Part shown: piece after piece, positions 16,253-24,710 of the stretch
How positions within the stretch are numbered: position 1 is the stretch's first letter
Layout of the letters: each line of letters opens with the position of its first letter
From: Candidatus Nitrosopumilus sp.
GTDB lineage: Archaea > Thermoproteota > Nitrososphaeria > Nitrososphaerales > Nitrosopumilaceae
Assembly: GCA_029263475.1 (NCBI GenBank)
Contig: JAJCXK010000041.1
Span: forward strand, 1 to 64,000
DNA length: 64,000 nt
Direction: 5' to 3'
Notes under the pieces: model-generated
What the model was told of the DNA's origin: nothing
What the model saw: the letters and a program-made list of their open reading frames with translations, nothing else
Databases searched by the model: none
Program-made: the position numbers and the translations under genes

Positions 16253-17475
16253 TTATTTGGGCTCATCTTATTTATATACAGTTGAGGATCCTTGAGTTCC
16301 CTGGTATTTGGAGGCACTTCAATCATTTTTTTGAAGGTATTTTTACCCAATCTTTCGTATACTGCTTTGGTGAAGTCCTTGCCCATACTCTTTCTTATTT
16401 GATATGATGAAAAATCAGTTCCCATGAACGTCGTAAGGTAGTTTTGAAAATCCTGATCATCTTTTAGGATGTTTTCTACAGCAAATTCTGCCATACCTTC
16501 CATTGCTGTAAATGCAGCGTGGTGTTGTTGAATTGGAACCAGCCATTTCTTGTAAATATGTACAAGTTCCGGAATGGATTCACCTATCTTTGGATCTATT
16601 TCCACATGTGTAAATGTCATGATGTCTGGTCCAATTTGCTCAATTAGGAAATGATCTGGATTCAAAAAGAAAAACAAGTTGGCTTTTTTCGCATATGGAA
16701 AGTCATCTGGAACCGCTTGCAATTGACAGTATTCTGCTAATTTGTTGACCGTCTCAGTATCCAATGATAGAATTATCTTTGCCAATTCTTCATTGATTCT
16801 GTTTACCTCCATTGCCGCGTTTTTGTTAATTTTCTGCAAATTTTTTTGAGCAGAATGAATAAGCTCTTCTAGCACTGTCATCTTTACTGCTCCATGATAT
16901 CCTGAATTCACTTTTTCAAATGTTGACTCGTATGGTTCACCCTGCTTGTGAAGAACAATCTGTGGATATCTGGACAAGATGAACTTATTCAAGTAAATAA
17001 CTGAATCAAGATAATCTCCATATGTTGTTGTGATTTTCGAGATATACTGAATGGCGTATGTAGAGTATACCAAGTATTTCGCAGTGTCCTGTTGCATTAA
17101 CTCTGCAATCTTTTTCAGATTTTCTTTTGCTACTGCATTAAACAATTCTGTAACGAATTCTTTTGATTCTTTATCTGCAAATACTTTATTTCCTTTTATT
17201 CTCTTAAGCTCTTCCAATTCTGGATATTCAATCTGTATGTTCTCTGGAACCTTGATTCCCATATATTCCTCTATCTTACTTTTAAATTCTGGAATCGTTT
17301 GTTCTGCTATCTCTTCCAATTCTTTGAATTTTACTTTATCTGCAATGTCGTCTTTTGCCTTGACTGCCAGCTCTATGATTTCTCTCTCTTCGTCAATCTC
17401 AACTGATAGTTGACCGAATAATGCATCTGCAAACTCTTGAAATTCTCCCAATTTGTATGAAATTTGAAAATGCAC
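16249..17475 (-). CDS. Uncharacterised protein with degenerate zincin-like motif
   Basis: The family is not recognised. The 408-residue soluble protein is Glu/Lys-rich and mainly helical, with no signal peptide. Residues 199-210 read MTVLEELIHSAQ, which closely resembles the HExxH helix of zinc metallopeptidases with the first His replaced by Glu (EELIH, 203-207). A second helix around residues 318-331 (HHAAFTAMEGMAEF) carries acidic residues that could be the third-ligand helix. This is inference from motif shape. GTG is the start. It forms a tight operon with the SirB1-like gene. Confidence 0.6.
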   Translation of the reverse strand: MHFQISYKLGEFQEFADALFGQLSVEIDEEREIIELAVKAKDDIADKVKFKELEEIAEQTIPEFKSKIEEYMGIKVPENIQIEYPELEELKRIKGNKVFADKESKEFVTELFNAVAKENLKKIAELMQQDTAKYLVYSTYAIQYISKITTTYGDYLDSVIYLNKFILSRYPQIVLHKQGEPYESTFEKVNSGYHGAVKMTVLEELIHSAQKNLQKINKNAAMEVNRINEELAKIILSLDTETVNKLAEYCQLQAVPDDFPYAKKANLFFFLNPDHFLIEQIGPDIMTFTHVEIDPKIGESIPELVHIYKKWLVPIQQHHAAFTAMEGMAEFAVENILKDDQDFQNYLTTFMGTDFSSYQIRKSMGKDFTKAVYERLGKNTFKKMIEVPPNTRELKDPQLYINKMSPNN

Positions 17476-17546
17476 AATTTAAGATTATCTTGGTTTTTCC
17501 ATGAAAGAAATTATTAGCTCAAAAACAACTGATCCATATTAAGAAA

Positions 17547-18419
17547 ATGCTGGAATCTAGTCTTCAATTTTTGAGATGTGTTGGATGTGGTTCTAAGTTG
17601 GAACCAAACGTATACAAGATTGGCAAAGAGATTGAAGAGGGAATTTTGGAATGTAAAAAATGCAGTCTGGAATTTCCAATTATTGAAAAAATTCCTATTT
17701 TATGGGATGATTTTTCCCAATATCTTTCCTCTCGTAAAACTTTGGGAGGTAAACTGTTTAGACTGGCTAAAACTACTAAACTGAAGAAATTTTTAAAATC
17801 TTCTCTATCCAAAATTGATTACGTTTACGATGATAGAACTGTGCTTGAGGAGCGCTGGTCTGTAATTTATGAAAATAGTAAAAGCTCGAAATTCTATTCT
17901 GTTATAAAAAACAATTTTGATGTTATAGAACAATCCCGACTGGTAGTTGAGTATGGTTGCTCTATTGGAACTGTGACTTCATTTTTGGCTGAATCACATG
18001 ATGTGGTATTTGGAATTGACAGATCTTTTGCTGCATTAAGACATGCAAAACAACTGTACAAAAACAATCTTGATTATTTTGTGTCTGATATTTTGTCTCC
18101 TGTGTTTGGAAAGTTACAATTTGATCTTGTACTTGCTTTGAATATTTTAGAATTAGTGGAACCTATTGACTTGTTAAATCATGTCTCAAAACAAGTTTCA
18201 TCTGGATATTTTGTAATCACTGATCCCTATGATTTTGACAGAGGGGCAAACTCCGTAAAAAAACCTCTTGACGAAACAACATTACGTACGAATCTGAATA
18301 ATTTAGGATTCAAAATATTACCAAAAACACAAACTCCGTCAAATATTCCTTGGAATTTGAACCTAAACTCACGTGCTACTTTAAACTATGAAGTTGATTT
18401 AGTGATTTGTAAAAAATAG
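17547..18419 (+). CDS. Trm112-like zinc domain fused to a SAM methyltransferase
   Basis: The N-terminus holds a Trm112-type zinc knuckle (CVGCG, then CKKC around residues 12-42, with LEFPIIEKIPIL), followed by a linker and a class I SAM methyltransferase fold (VVEYGCSIGTVTSFLAES around residues 133-150, then VFGIDRS and LVLALNILELVE). The C-terminal part resembles small-molecule or sugar methyltransferases more than RNA enzymes. The substrate is unknown. It is a single gene with its own short upstream region and no partner. Confidence 0.75.
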   Translation: MLESSLQFLRCVGCGSKLEPNVYKIGKEIEEGILECKKCSLEFPIIEKIPILWDDFSQYLSSRKTLGGKLFRLAKTTKLKKFLKSSLSKIDYVYDDRTVLEERWSVIYENSKSSKFYSVIKNNFDVIEQSRLVVEYGCSIGTVTSFLAESHDVVFGIDRSFAALRHAKQLYKNNLDYFVSDILSPVFGKLQFDLVLALNILELVEPIDLLNHVSKQVSSGYFVITDPYDFDRGANSVKKPLDETTLRTNLNNLGFKILPKTQTPSNIPWNLNLNSRATLNYEVDLVICKK

Positions 18420-18594
18420 AATTACCTTCATTTTTTCTAGATTCAATCCATTTTTCAGATCATTTGAAAATTGCTTTTTAGACTGATAAACTTGTTCTTA
18501 TCTGATGTGATGGATGCTGTTTAGAACTCTGTTGTGTGAGTTGTCATTGAAGAAACAAATGAGATTTTATTAATTTTAAAGATAAAGTCTGATT

Positions 18595-18849
18595 CTATTC
18601 TTTTCTTTCTTTACTATGTTTTTCTGAAACATCGCAACTTTGGTTGCAACTTCCACATCCATTTTTTCTTGTACCAAACCAGATCAATGCTGCAGGCATT
18701 AGAAAATACAATGTCATAGCATTTGGAAATCCTAATAATGCATCATTTTCAGTGATGAATCCTGATGTCAGTATTGTAAATATGCCAAGTGCTGTGATTC
18801 CTGAAATTTTATTTAATTTGTCTTTAGTCCCCATGGCGTTCTTTTTCAT
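18595..18849 (-). CDS. Small two-helix membrane protein with C-terminal cysteines
   Basis: The 84-residue protein has two hydrophobic segments (ISGITALGIFTILTSGF and MTLYFLMPAALIWFGT) separated by a short loop, then a soluble tail NGCGSCNQSCDVSEKH that could bind a metal. A second ATG at 18834 gives a protein five residues shorter. The family is not recognised. It may be co-transcribed with the small zinc-finger gene just upstream on the same strand. Confidence 0.6.
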   Translation of the reverse strand: MKKNAMGTKDKLNKISGITALGIFTILTSGFITENDALLGFPNAMTLYFLMPAALIWFGTRKNGCGSCNQSCDVSEKHSKERKE

Positions 18850-18889
18850 TTTTTAGATGTATAATATAATTCCCAAATGCGACTAGTTG

Positions 18890-19039
18890 TCATCCACATG
18901 AATTGCATTCAAATTTCTTTTTGGTCTGATGGGCTTTTTCAATATGACGTATTGTTCTTTGTGAATCTGAAAATTCCATGTTGCATTTTGGACAAACTTT
19001 GTCTATCATGATTTCTTTTTTACGTAAGAATAAACCCAT
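18890..19039 (-). CDS. 49-residue C2H2 zinc-finger protein
   Basis: The small gene starts MGLFLRKKEIMIDKVCPKC and contains a classic C2H2 finger, C-x2-C-x12-H-x4-H (CPKC near residues 16-19, H35, H40), followed by a CNSC knuckle at the C-terminus. Such one-finger proteins are common in archaea and are usually DNA- or RNA-associated, but the role is unknown. It lies 40 nt upstream of the small membrane protein on the same strand. Confidence 0.72.
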   Translation of the reverse strand: MGLFLRKKEIMIDKVCPKCNMEFSDSQRTIRHIEKAHQTKKKFECNSCG

Positions 19040-19249
19040 TGTTTCTATGAAAACTATTTTCTAATAAAACTCTTTTATCTATTTTATTGTTGAATATGTT
19101 TTGAGAATTTTGCTGAATTGAATTCCACTTTTGTAATTTCTGATGAAAATCAAAAATTCAGTAAATAAAAAAATCAAGGAATGTGCTGCTAGATTGAATT
19201 AGGTATGTGATTCCAATTTTTTATTTAACTTGGATGATTATTGGTTAGT
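19040..19249. other. 210-bp AT-rich intergenic region
   Basis: No coding or RNA gene is evident here. The promoter of the zinc-finger gene should lie at the left end, and the 3' end of the membrane-anchored winged-helix gene is at the right. Confidence 0.4.
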
Positions 19250-19678
19250 CTAGGAATAATATTCCTTGAATCCCTTATCCGTAGGGAGTATCTCAGTTTT
19301 GGGACCTAGCATTCCCTGTTTATGAACCACTTTCATCATCCCATTATTTTCTAGATCTTCTAGTATTGCATCTAATTCTGAGTTTGTTAATCCTGTATTT
19401 TTTTGAATATCTTCAAATGTTTTTGAACCTCTGTTTAACGCACCCAACACAAGATTGTTTTTTGTTTGAGGTTTAGTTGATTCCATTTGAGGTTTAGTTG
19501 ATTCCATTTGAGGCTTTTGAGAATATTCATCATAATCTGTTTCAAACTGTTTTTCTTGAATCGTTCTAGATGTGTTAACACCGATTCCTTTCTTAGCTAA
19601 TATTCTGGGAATTATTCTTGCTAATGGAATTGCCAAGAAAATTATTAGATATACCCAGGAAAAATTTGGATCTGCCAT
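19250..19678 (-). CDS. Membrane-anchored winged-helix protein
   Basis: The 142-residue protein has one N-terminal hydrophobic segment (WVYLIIFLAIPLARIIPRIL), a polar linker with two exact KPQMEST repeats, and a C-terminal winged-helix domain (VLGALNRGSKTFEDIQKNTG, LDAILEDLENNGMM, and a wing ending in TDKGFKEYY). Membrane-tethered winged helices occur in archaeal signal sensing, but no target is visible. It is divergent from the SPFH gene with about 96 bp between starts. Confidence 0.7.
   Translation of the reverse strand: MADPNFSWVYLIIFLAIPLARIIPRILAKKGIGVNTSRTIQEKQFETDYDEYSQKPQMESTKPQMESTKPQTKNNLVLGALNRGSKTFEDIQKNTGLTNSELDAILEDLENNGMMKVVHKQGMLGPKTEILPTDKGFKEYYS
19468..19509. repeat. 21-bp direct duplication in coding sequence
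   Basis: Two identical 21-bp units (19468-19488 and 19489-19509) followed by four bases of a third encode the duplicated KPQMEST linker of the winged-helix protein. The duplication is in frame. Confidence 0.95.
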
Positions 19679-19774
19679 TGGTCAATGGTACGTAATGATG
19701 TCTTAAATTTGTTAAGGGTTGAGATGATATTCTTGTATCTTTTTTGATTAGATTGGTATAATAATAGAGAGTGA

Positions 19775-20650
19775 ATGTCTAACTTATTGTCAAAGTACCA
19801 ATCACCTAAAGTTAATGTAAATTTTAATGCCGCAAAGGTAGTTCTAGCGGCAATTGTCGTTTTAATCATAATCGGAGTCGTGGCAACGGCTTCAGTAAAG
19901 ATAGTAGAATCTGGTCATAGAGGTGTATTGTTACACTGGGATGCCGTAGATCTTACGAGCCCTCCGCTTGACGAAGGATTGCATTTTGTTACTCCATTTC
20001 AGGATGACGTAGTCAACATTGAGGTTCGTACACTGAAATATTCAAGTGAGGCCAGAAGTGCATCAAGGGATTTGCAGACTGTGGAGACAACCGTGACTGT
20101 CAATTATCACCCTGACAAGGAGCAGATACACAAACTATACAAGAATCTGGGACTTGATTACGAAAATACAGTAATTCAGCCGGCAATTGAGGAGACGGTA
20201 AAACAAGTTACTGCAAATTACAATGCTGAAGAGCTAATCACGAAGAGACCCCTAGTCAAAGATGACATTGAATTTTCAATCAGGGAGAGATTAAACCAGT
20301 TTGATGTGGTTACAGAAGTGATCTCAATTACAGATTTTGAATTTTCTGATTTATTTGCTAGAGCGATTGAATCCAAAGTAGAGGCCGAACAAAACGCTCT
20401 CAGGGCAGAAAATGACTTGAAAAGAATCGAAGTTGAGGCAAAACAAAGAGAAGCCAACGCAATCGGTCTTGCAAATGCAAATATTGCAGAAGCAACTGGT
20501 GAGGCTGAAGCCATAGCAATCATCAATCGAGCACTTGCTGAAAATCCAAATTATCTGGAATGGCTGAAGACACAGGCGTGGGATGGAAAACTTCCATTGG
20601 TTGTAGGTGAAGGTGGGACTCCGTTCATTTCGATTCCTACAAACCCTTAG
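19775..20650 (+). CDS. SPFH/prohibitin-family membrane protein
   Basis: The 291-residue protein has one N-terminal membrane helix (residues about 21-43, VVLAAIVVLIIIGVVATASV), then the SPFH/band 7 domain (GHRGVLLHWDAV, GLHFVTPFQD, VETTVTVNYHPD, TVIQPAIEETVKQV) and a long coiled coil rich in Ala/Glu (VEAEQNALRAENDLKRIEVE). Prohibitins form ring-like membrane assemblies that organise proteases and lipid domains. No FtsH or NfeD partner lies next to it. The last codons and stop are duplicated downstream in a 31-bp repeat. Confidence 0.9.
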   Translation: MSNLLSKYQSPKVNVNFNAAKVVLAAIVVLIIIGVVATASVKIVESGHRGVLLHWDAVDLTSPPLDEGLHFVTPFQDDVVNIEVRTLKYSSEARSASRDLQTVETTVTVNYHPDKEQIHKLYKNLGLDYENTVIQPAIEETVKQVTANYNAEELITKRPLVKDDIEFSIRERLNQFDVVTEVISITDFEFSDLFARAIESKVEAEQNALRAENDLKRIEVEAKQREANAIGLANANIAEATGEAEAIAIINRALAENPNYLEWLKTQAWDGKLPLVVGEGGTPFISIPTNP

Positions 20651-20683
20651 AACGTTCATTTCGATTCCTACAAACCCTTAGAA
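20622..20683 (+). repeat. 31-bp tandem duplication at the end of the SPFH gene
   Basis: Two identical 31-bp units (20622-20652 and 20653-20683) cover the final codons, the TAG stop and two bases beyond. Because 31 is not a multiple of 3 and the first copy contains the stop, the second copy is untranslated. It looks like a recent slippage or duplication event. Confidence 0.97.
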
Positions 20684-20694
20684 CGTAAAAAATA

Positions 20695-20994
20695 CTAGTC
20701 TCGGTATTTCTTGTTGTCTCTAATTGCATCATACATTGCGAGAAATTGATCAGGTTCATTTTGCCTGTAATTTTTTTCAAGATTTTTAATTTCTTGTTGT
20801 GAAATTTGTTCTCCTTTACTGGCATAATACTCTTTGATGATTTCCGAAGGGGTTTTTTTGATATTGTATTTTTGAAGGGATCTATTAACAGATCTTTTGC
20901 AATACAAGTCGTAAATCACAAGTCTATAGACGATATATCCTGTCAATCCTGATACTATGACAATCAGAAGAGGGATGATGAAAACTGATACCAT
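20695..20994 (-). CDS. Small membrane protein, unknown family
   Basis: The 99-residue protein has one N-terminal transmembrane helix (VFIIPLLIVIVSGLTGYIVY) and a basic, helical cytoplasmic tail ending NKKYRD. No recognised domain is seen. It is convergent with the SPFH gene, and the stops are about 45 bp apart across the 31-bp duplication. It may be a lineage-specific protein. Confidence 0.6.
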   Translation of the reverse strand: MVSVFIIPLLIVIVSGLTGYIVYRLVIYDLYCKRSVNRSLQKYNIKKTPSEIIKEYYASKGEQISQQEIKNLEKNYRQNEPDQFLAMYDAIRDNKKYRD

Positions 20995-21125
20995 GTTGAT
21001 GGATCTGGTATTTTGATATTTTATTGTTCTTCTATTGTGTCAAATTTGACATTGTGCTTGATTATGGTTGAATTGGACATACCTCAGAAAGCCCTCAAAA
21101 ATGATGGTTTATGGGTATTGATGTG

Positions 21126-21240
21126 TGCCGGGGGCGAGTTTCGAACTCGCGACCTCCAGATTATGAGTATTGCCTTAGTTGGAGAACCGTTAGAGTTTAC
21201 CAATTGAACTGGCACTCTAACCAGGCTGAGCTACCCCGGC
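21126..21240 (-). tRNA. tRNA-Met (CAT) with a 40-nt intron at position 30/31
   Basis: Read on the minus strand the gene begins GCCGGGGTAGCTCAG and ends with the acceptor strand CCCCGGC and discriminator A; CCA is not encoded. The spliced anticodon arm is CCAGA-CTCATAA-TCTGG, so the anticodon is CAT. The intron (21169-21208) interrupts the 5' strand of the anticodon stem. A bulge-helix-bulge can be drawn: outer pairs GAG/CTC, central helix TGCC/GGCA, and 3-nt bulges AG^T and AT^A cut after the second base. Mature length is 75 nt. The acceptor type suggests elongator Met, although tRNA-Ile2 with CAT cannot be excluded by sequence alone. Confidence 0.9.
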
Positions 21241-21390
21241 ATACTATATCTCAGAAAATTTGGGAAATTAAATGATTCTACGGTGTATTTTGCGTTTTTA
21301 AAAAGAAACGAACCCAAAAAATTGATTTTTAGATGCAGTGTGTTGCAAAGCAAACCCCTATCTTATCTCTCTTCAACTGGTTAAAAATTC

Positions 21391-22974
21391 ATGAAAACAC
21401 GTTTTCAATACGTTTCTGTCTTAGCATTCATTATAGCATTTTCAATCATTCTGATGTCATCTAATGTCATGCTGAATCAAGCTAGTGCAGAAGAATATGA
21501 TTTTGTTGCAGGTATTCACAACGAAATAACTTTTCATTTTAGGGATGGTATGGAAACTGTGAATTTCCCTGTTTTTTCGACCACTTCTGATTTGGTGTCT
21601 AATATTGGATCTAGCTTTGAAGTTGAAGGTGTAATTGGGAACACCCCTCATCTACATCAGGCATTGGATGAGGCATATCAATATCGGATGTCTACTTTGA
21701 CTGGGGGTTCCAGTTTTGAATTTGACTATAGGTTTTTTGATGTTGATGTAGATGTAGTCCAAAATGACAGTATCCTGAAATCGTTTAGCTACAAAAACTG
21801 CGAAATTTCTGATCATATGATTGCTACTCTAAGTGATGACTATGAATCATATTTGGCATCCAACACTGGATTTGCAATCGTTAATTCCATTGACTTTAGA
21901 TGTGGTGGGGTGCATGTTAACTTAGATCAAAATGCTAAAACTCATGACTCAATCCAACCAAGGAGTTTCACTGATTATGGTTCATTACCATTCACGCTTG
22001 CTGAAGATGCTCGTACATTTCTAACATTTGAATTTGACAGTGGTTCTGAAAAAATAGAGTCTGTGATTTTTACATTAACTTCTGGATTTAGTGAGGCTGA
22101 TAACGGGGGTTCTAGCTTTCAAATAATCACTGCAGTATTGCCTCATCCCTTGATAGATGATGCAATTAACAAATCACAAAAGCTGTCTGGAATGGCATCT
22201 GGTTTTAATGAAGACTTTGATGTTTCTGTAGAATTTGTTAATTCTGAAGAAATACTACGTGGCCTTGATTTTAAGGATTGTATTGTAAGTGGATATAATA
22301 TTGTCACTCTGAGGGATGGTGAGGAAGGTTATACTGGTAAAAGAGGATTTGCAACAGCAGAAATTCTTGACGTTGACTGTTCAGGCTTATCTCCAGTCAA
22401 TCCTGGCTTTGAAAAACTCCATGATGACTCATATTCTTTGATAGATGATGTGACTCATTCCTATGATATGGGAACTGGTCCACATGTGATTGCTACTTTT
22501 AATTTTGACACAGGAATGGAGGTAGTGGATTTTCCTGAATTTCACCAAGGTAATCTGATTACAAAAGCAAGTCCCACATTTCAGCTTGTTGGCGTCCCAG
22601 GTTCTACTCCTTTACTATATGATGCAGTAGATCGATCTATGGACAATGTATCGAAAAGTACCGGAGTCAATTCTCTGGAAAAGTTGTTTGATGTAAATCT
22701 AATTTTGGTGTACGGTAAAGATGTGGTTCGTGGATTTGATTACACACAATGCCGTACTGTTGATTATGTTATAAAGACCGAACATGATTTAGAAGAGAGC
22801 TTTTACAAGGGATTTGCTTTGACTAATGAATTTCATTTTGAATGTTTAGGCTACGATCCATATGATCCAATATTTGATGCCTTATCTGAAGTACCAAAAG
22901 CACATAATAGTTCATCTATTGATTGGGAATCCGAACAACGACAATCCTGGGGCCCTAACTTTAGAAGTTCCTAA
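21391..22974 (+). CDS. Secreted protein with three internal repeats
   Basis: The family is not recognised. The 527-residue protein has an N-terminal signal peptide (MKTRFQYVSVLAFIIAFSI, probably cut near ASAEE). It then has three similar units of about 150 residues that begin with a beta segment of the form F-x-F-D/R-x-G-x-E-x-V/I. These can be seen near residues 48, 213 and 369 and each continues with a SSF or PTF strand, a GxTPLL-like turn and a conserved Cys in the second half (for example YKNC, FKDC, YTQC). The composition is acidic and there is no C-terminal anchor. It is convergent with topoisomerase IB, with a 4-nt overlap. Confidence 0.72.
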   Translation: MKTRFQYVSVLAFIIAFSIILMSSNVMLNQASAEEYDFVAGIHNEITFHFRDGMETVNFPVFSTTSDLVSNIGSSFEVEGVIGNTPHLHQALDEAYQYRMSTLTGGSSFEFDYRFFDVDVDVVQNDSILKSFSYKNCEISDHMIATLSDDYESYLASNTGFAIVNSIDFRCGGVHVNLDQNAKTHDSIQPRSFTDYGSLPFTLAEDARTFLTFEFDSGSEKIESVIFTLTSGFSEADNGGSSFQIITAVLPHPLIDDAINKSQKLSGMASGFNEDFDVSVEFVNSEEILRGLDFKDCIVSGYNIVTLRDGEEGYTGKRGFATAEILDVDCSGLSPVNPGFEKLHDDSYSLIDDVTHSYDMGTGPHVIATFNFDTGMEVVDFPEFHQGNLITKASPTFQLVGVPGSTPLLYDAVDRSMDNVSKSTGVNSLEKLFDVNLILVYGKDVVRGFDYTQCRTVDYVIKTEHDLEESFYKGFALTNEFHFECLGYDPYDPIFDALSEVPKAHNSSSIDWESEQRQSWGPNFRSS

Positions 22975-24641
22975 TTTTTCAGATTCTTCCAGTCGACATT
23001 TTCACTTTTAACCCACAGGAACTTTTTTTGCAATGCTGCTGTGTATAGTTTTTCCCATTCTGCACCAACCTCATCAGTCCATGCTTTGAATACTCTGGGA
23101 TCAATGTAGTTTCTCAAAGATGTCCCAATGTTGTAATCTCTGGTTTTTTCAGAAAGTTTGATTTGTAGTTCTAATTTTTCAAGTCTCTCTTTGTGTTTTC
23201 TTTTTTGCTTTTTAATTTGTTCATTTAATGTCTTGACTCTTTTTACCTTGCTTTTCTTTTGAATATCTGTTTTAGGATCTGTAGATTCCACCTTTTTGAG
23301 AGTCTCTTGGGTTTTTTTCCAGACTTGTTCTTTTTCCACCTTTTTGAGAGTATCACGTTTCTTTTGCAATGACTGTTCAAATGTTTTGGGGATTGTTCTC
23401 TTGTGATTGCACATCATGGCAGCCTCAAGGTTTGCCAATTTTGCATGATATAGTTTCTCTGTAGATGTTTTTCCTTTCATATTGTCGTGCTCTACAAGAT
23501 AGTTTTTTACCACAGTTGTTGCAAGATATGTTCTAAACACCTTTGCAGTTAATCCCTTTACAATGTCTGAATAATACACATTGACATGTCTTGACGTAAT
23601 CCCGTCAAATATCTCATCCTTTGGTTTTTTCCTTTCCACCATCTTCTTTAGGTTTTCATGAAATTGTTTATCATGACCTTCAGCTTTAACTGTTTCTTGC
23701 CATCTTACGCTGTCCTTTCCTAGAAAATCAAATTCAATTGCATTTGAAGTAATCTTGATGTGTTCTTTTCTCAGAGTGGTAGCGCCAACTGTATCTGCTT
23801 CATCTGGATCTTTTTCATCTCCAACTCTCATGGCAGTTCGATAAATCAAATAACATGCGGTAGCAATCTTTCTTTTCTTTTCATTTTTCATGTCCTTGAC
23901 AATTCTATCTTTTATCTTCTCAATTTCGTTTGCAAGCTTTACTGCTTTTTCGTACTTTTCTTTATCTCTATCCTGCTTTAATCCTGCAGTATCTGCAAGC
24001 CAGACATATTTTCTTTTTTGAGTTAGAAAATCCATCCAACTTGCTAGCCACATCGAATCTTTGTCATGAATGATTTTATCCCATTCACCTTCAGGCACTT
24101 TTGCCTCTTTTCCTAGATTTAGCGTGACATCTTTTGAATTCACCCTTGGCTTCCATTTGCCCCTGAGTGGATGCTCTCCTCTGCCGATGAATATTCCTGG
24201 AGGCTCTGCCATGTAGTTTCCTACGTCTACGTCTTTTCCATCCATGATGGCAATTCCAAACTTTGTTTTCAATTTTTCTCTTAATTCTTTTCTTTTTGCA
24301 GCAAGTACTTTCTTTTCTTCCTTAGTCATCATTTCTTTGAGATCTTTTTCCTTATCCACTATTCTGTAGGCATTCGAAAAATCAATGTCTTCATACGAAA
24401 TCTTTTTAAATTTTGAATCTAAAGTTTTGGCAAAATCTGTAACGAAGTTTTTCTGAAATACCTTATCCTGTACATAAGGGGTATCTTTCTTTTTTGCCCA
24501 TTGGTATATCATCTCTTCCTGATTCAGATCTGGGTTGATGTCGTCTCCGTTGATCTTTATCGTAATTCCTTGCTTTTCATACGCTGGAGGAAATAAGATG
24601 CCATTGTGTTGTAGAGTTTTCCATTTCATTTTTTTCACCAT
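22971..24641 (-). CDS. top1B: DNA topoisomerase IB (eukaryote-like)
   Basis: Type IB topoisomerase relaxes DNA through a 3'-phosphotyrosine. The 556-residue protein has the eukaryotic N-terminal core (LQHNGILFPPAYE, PPGIFIGRGEHPLRGKWK), the catalytic core YRTAMRVGDEKDPDEADTVG, a long charged coiled-coil linker around residues 400-490, and the active-site Tyr at residue 512 in LRNYIDPRVFKAW. Among archaea this enzyme is known from Thaumarchaeota and close relatives, so it is a good lineage marker. The ATG at 24641 is a good start. Confidence 0.96.
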   Translation of the reverse strand: MVKKMKWKTLQHNGILFPPAYEKQGITIKINGDDINPDLNQEEMIYQWAKKKDTPYVQDKVFQKNFVTDFAKTLDSKFKKISYEDIDFSNAYRIVDKEKDLKEMMTKEEKKVLAAKRKELREKLKTKFGIAIMDGKDVDVGNYMAEPPGIFIGRGEHPLRGKWKPRVNSKDVTLNLGKEAKVPEGEWDKIIHDKDSMWLASWMDFLTQKRKYVWLADTAGLKQDRDKEKYEKAVKLANEIEKIKDRIVKDMKNEKKRKIATACYLIYRTAMRVGDEKDPDEADTVGATTLRKEHIKITSNAIEFDFLGKDSVRWQETVKAEGHDKQFHENLKKMVERKKPKDEIFDGITSRHVNVYYSDIVKGLTAKVFRTYLATTVVKNYLVEHDNMKGKTSTEKLYHAKLANLEAAMMCNHKRTIPKTFEQSLQKKRDTLKKVEKEQVWKKTQETLKKVESTDPKTDIQKKSKVKRVKTLNEQIKKQKRKHKERLEKLELQIKLSEKTRDYNIGTSLRNYIDPRVFKAWTDEVGAEWEKLYTAALQKKFLWVKSENVDWKNLKN

Positions 24642-24710
24642 AAGTTTGCGGACTTTGATGAAAACTCTGCCCTATCTGTATATCAATTTAACGTAGAAAT
24701 GATGCATCTT

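Noticed and set aside
21013-21207. Open frame running through the tRNA-Met gene
   Set aside because: It overlaps the tRNA and its intron on the opposite strand and has no protein-like features.
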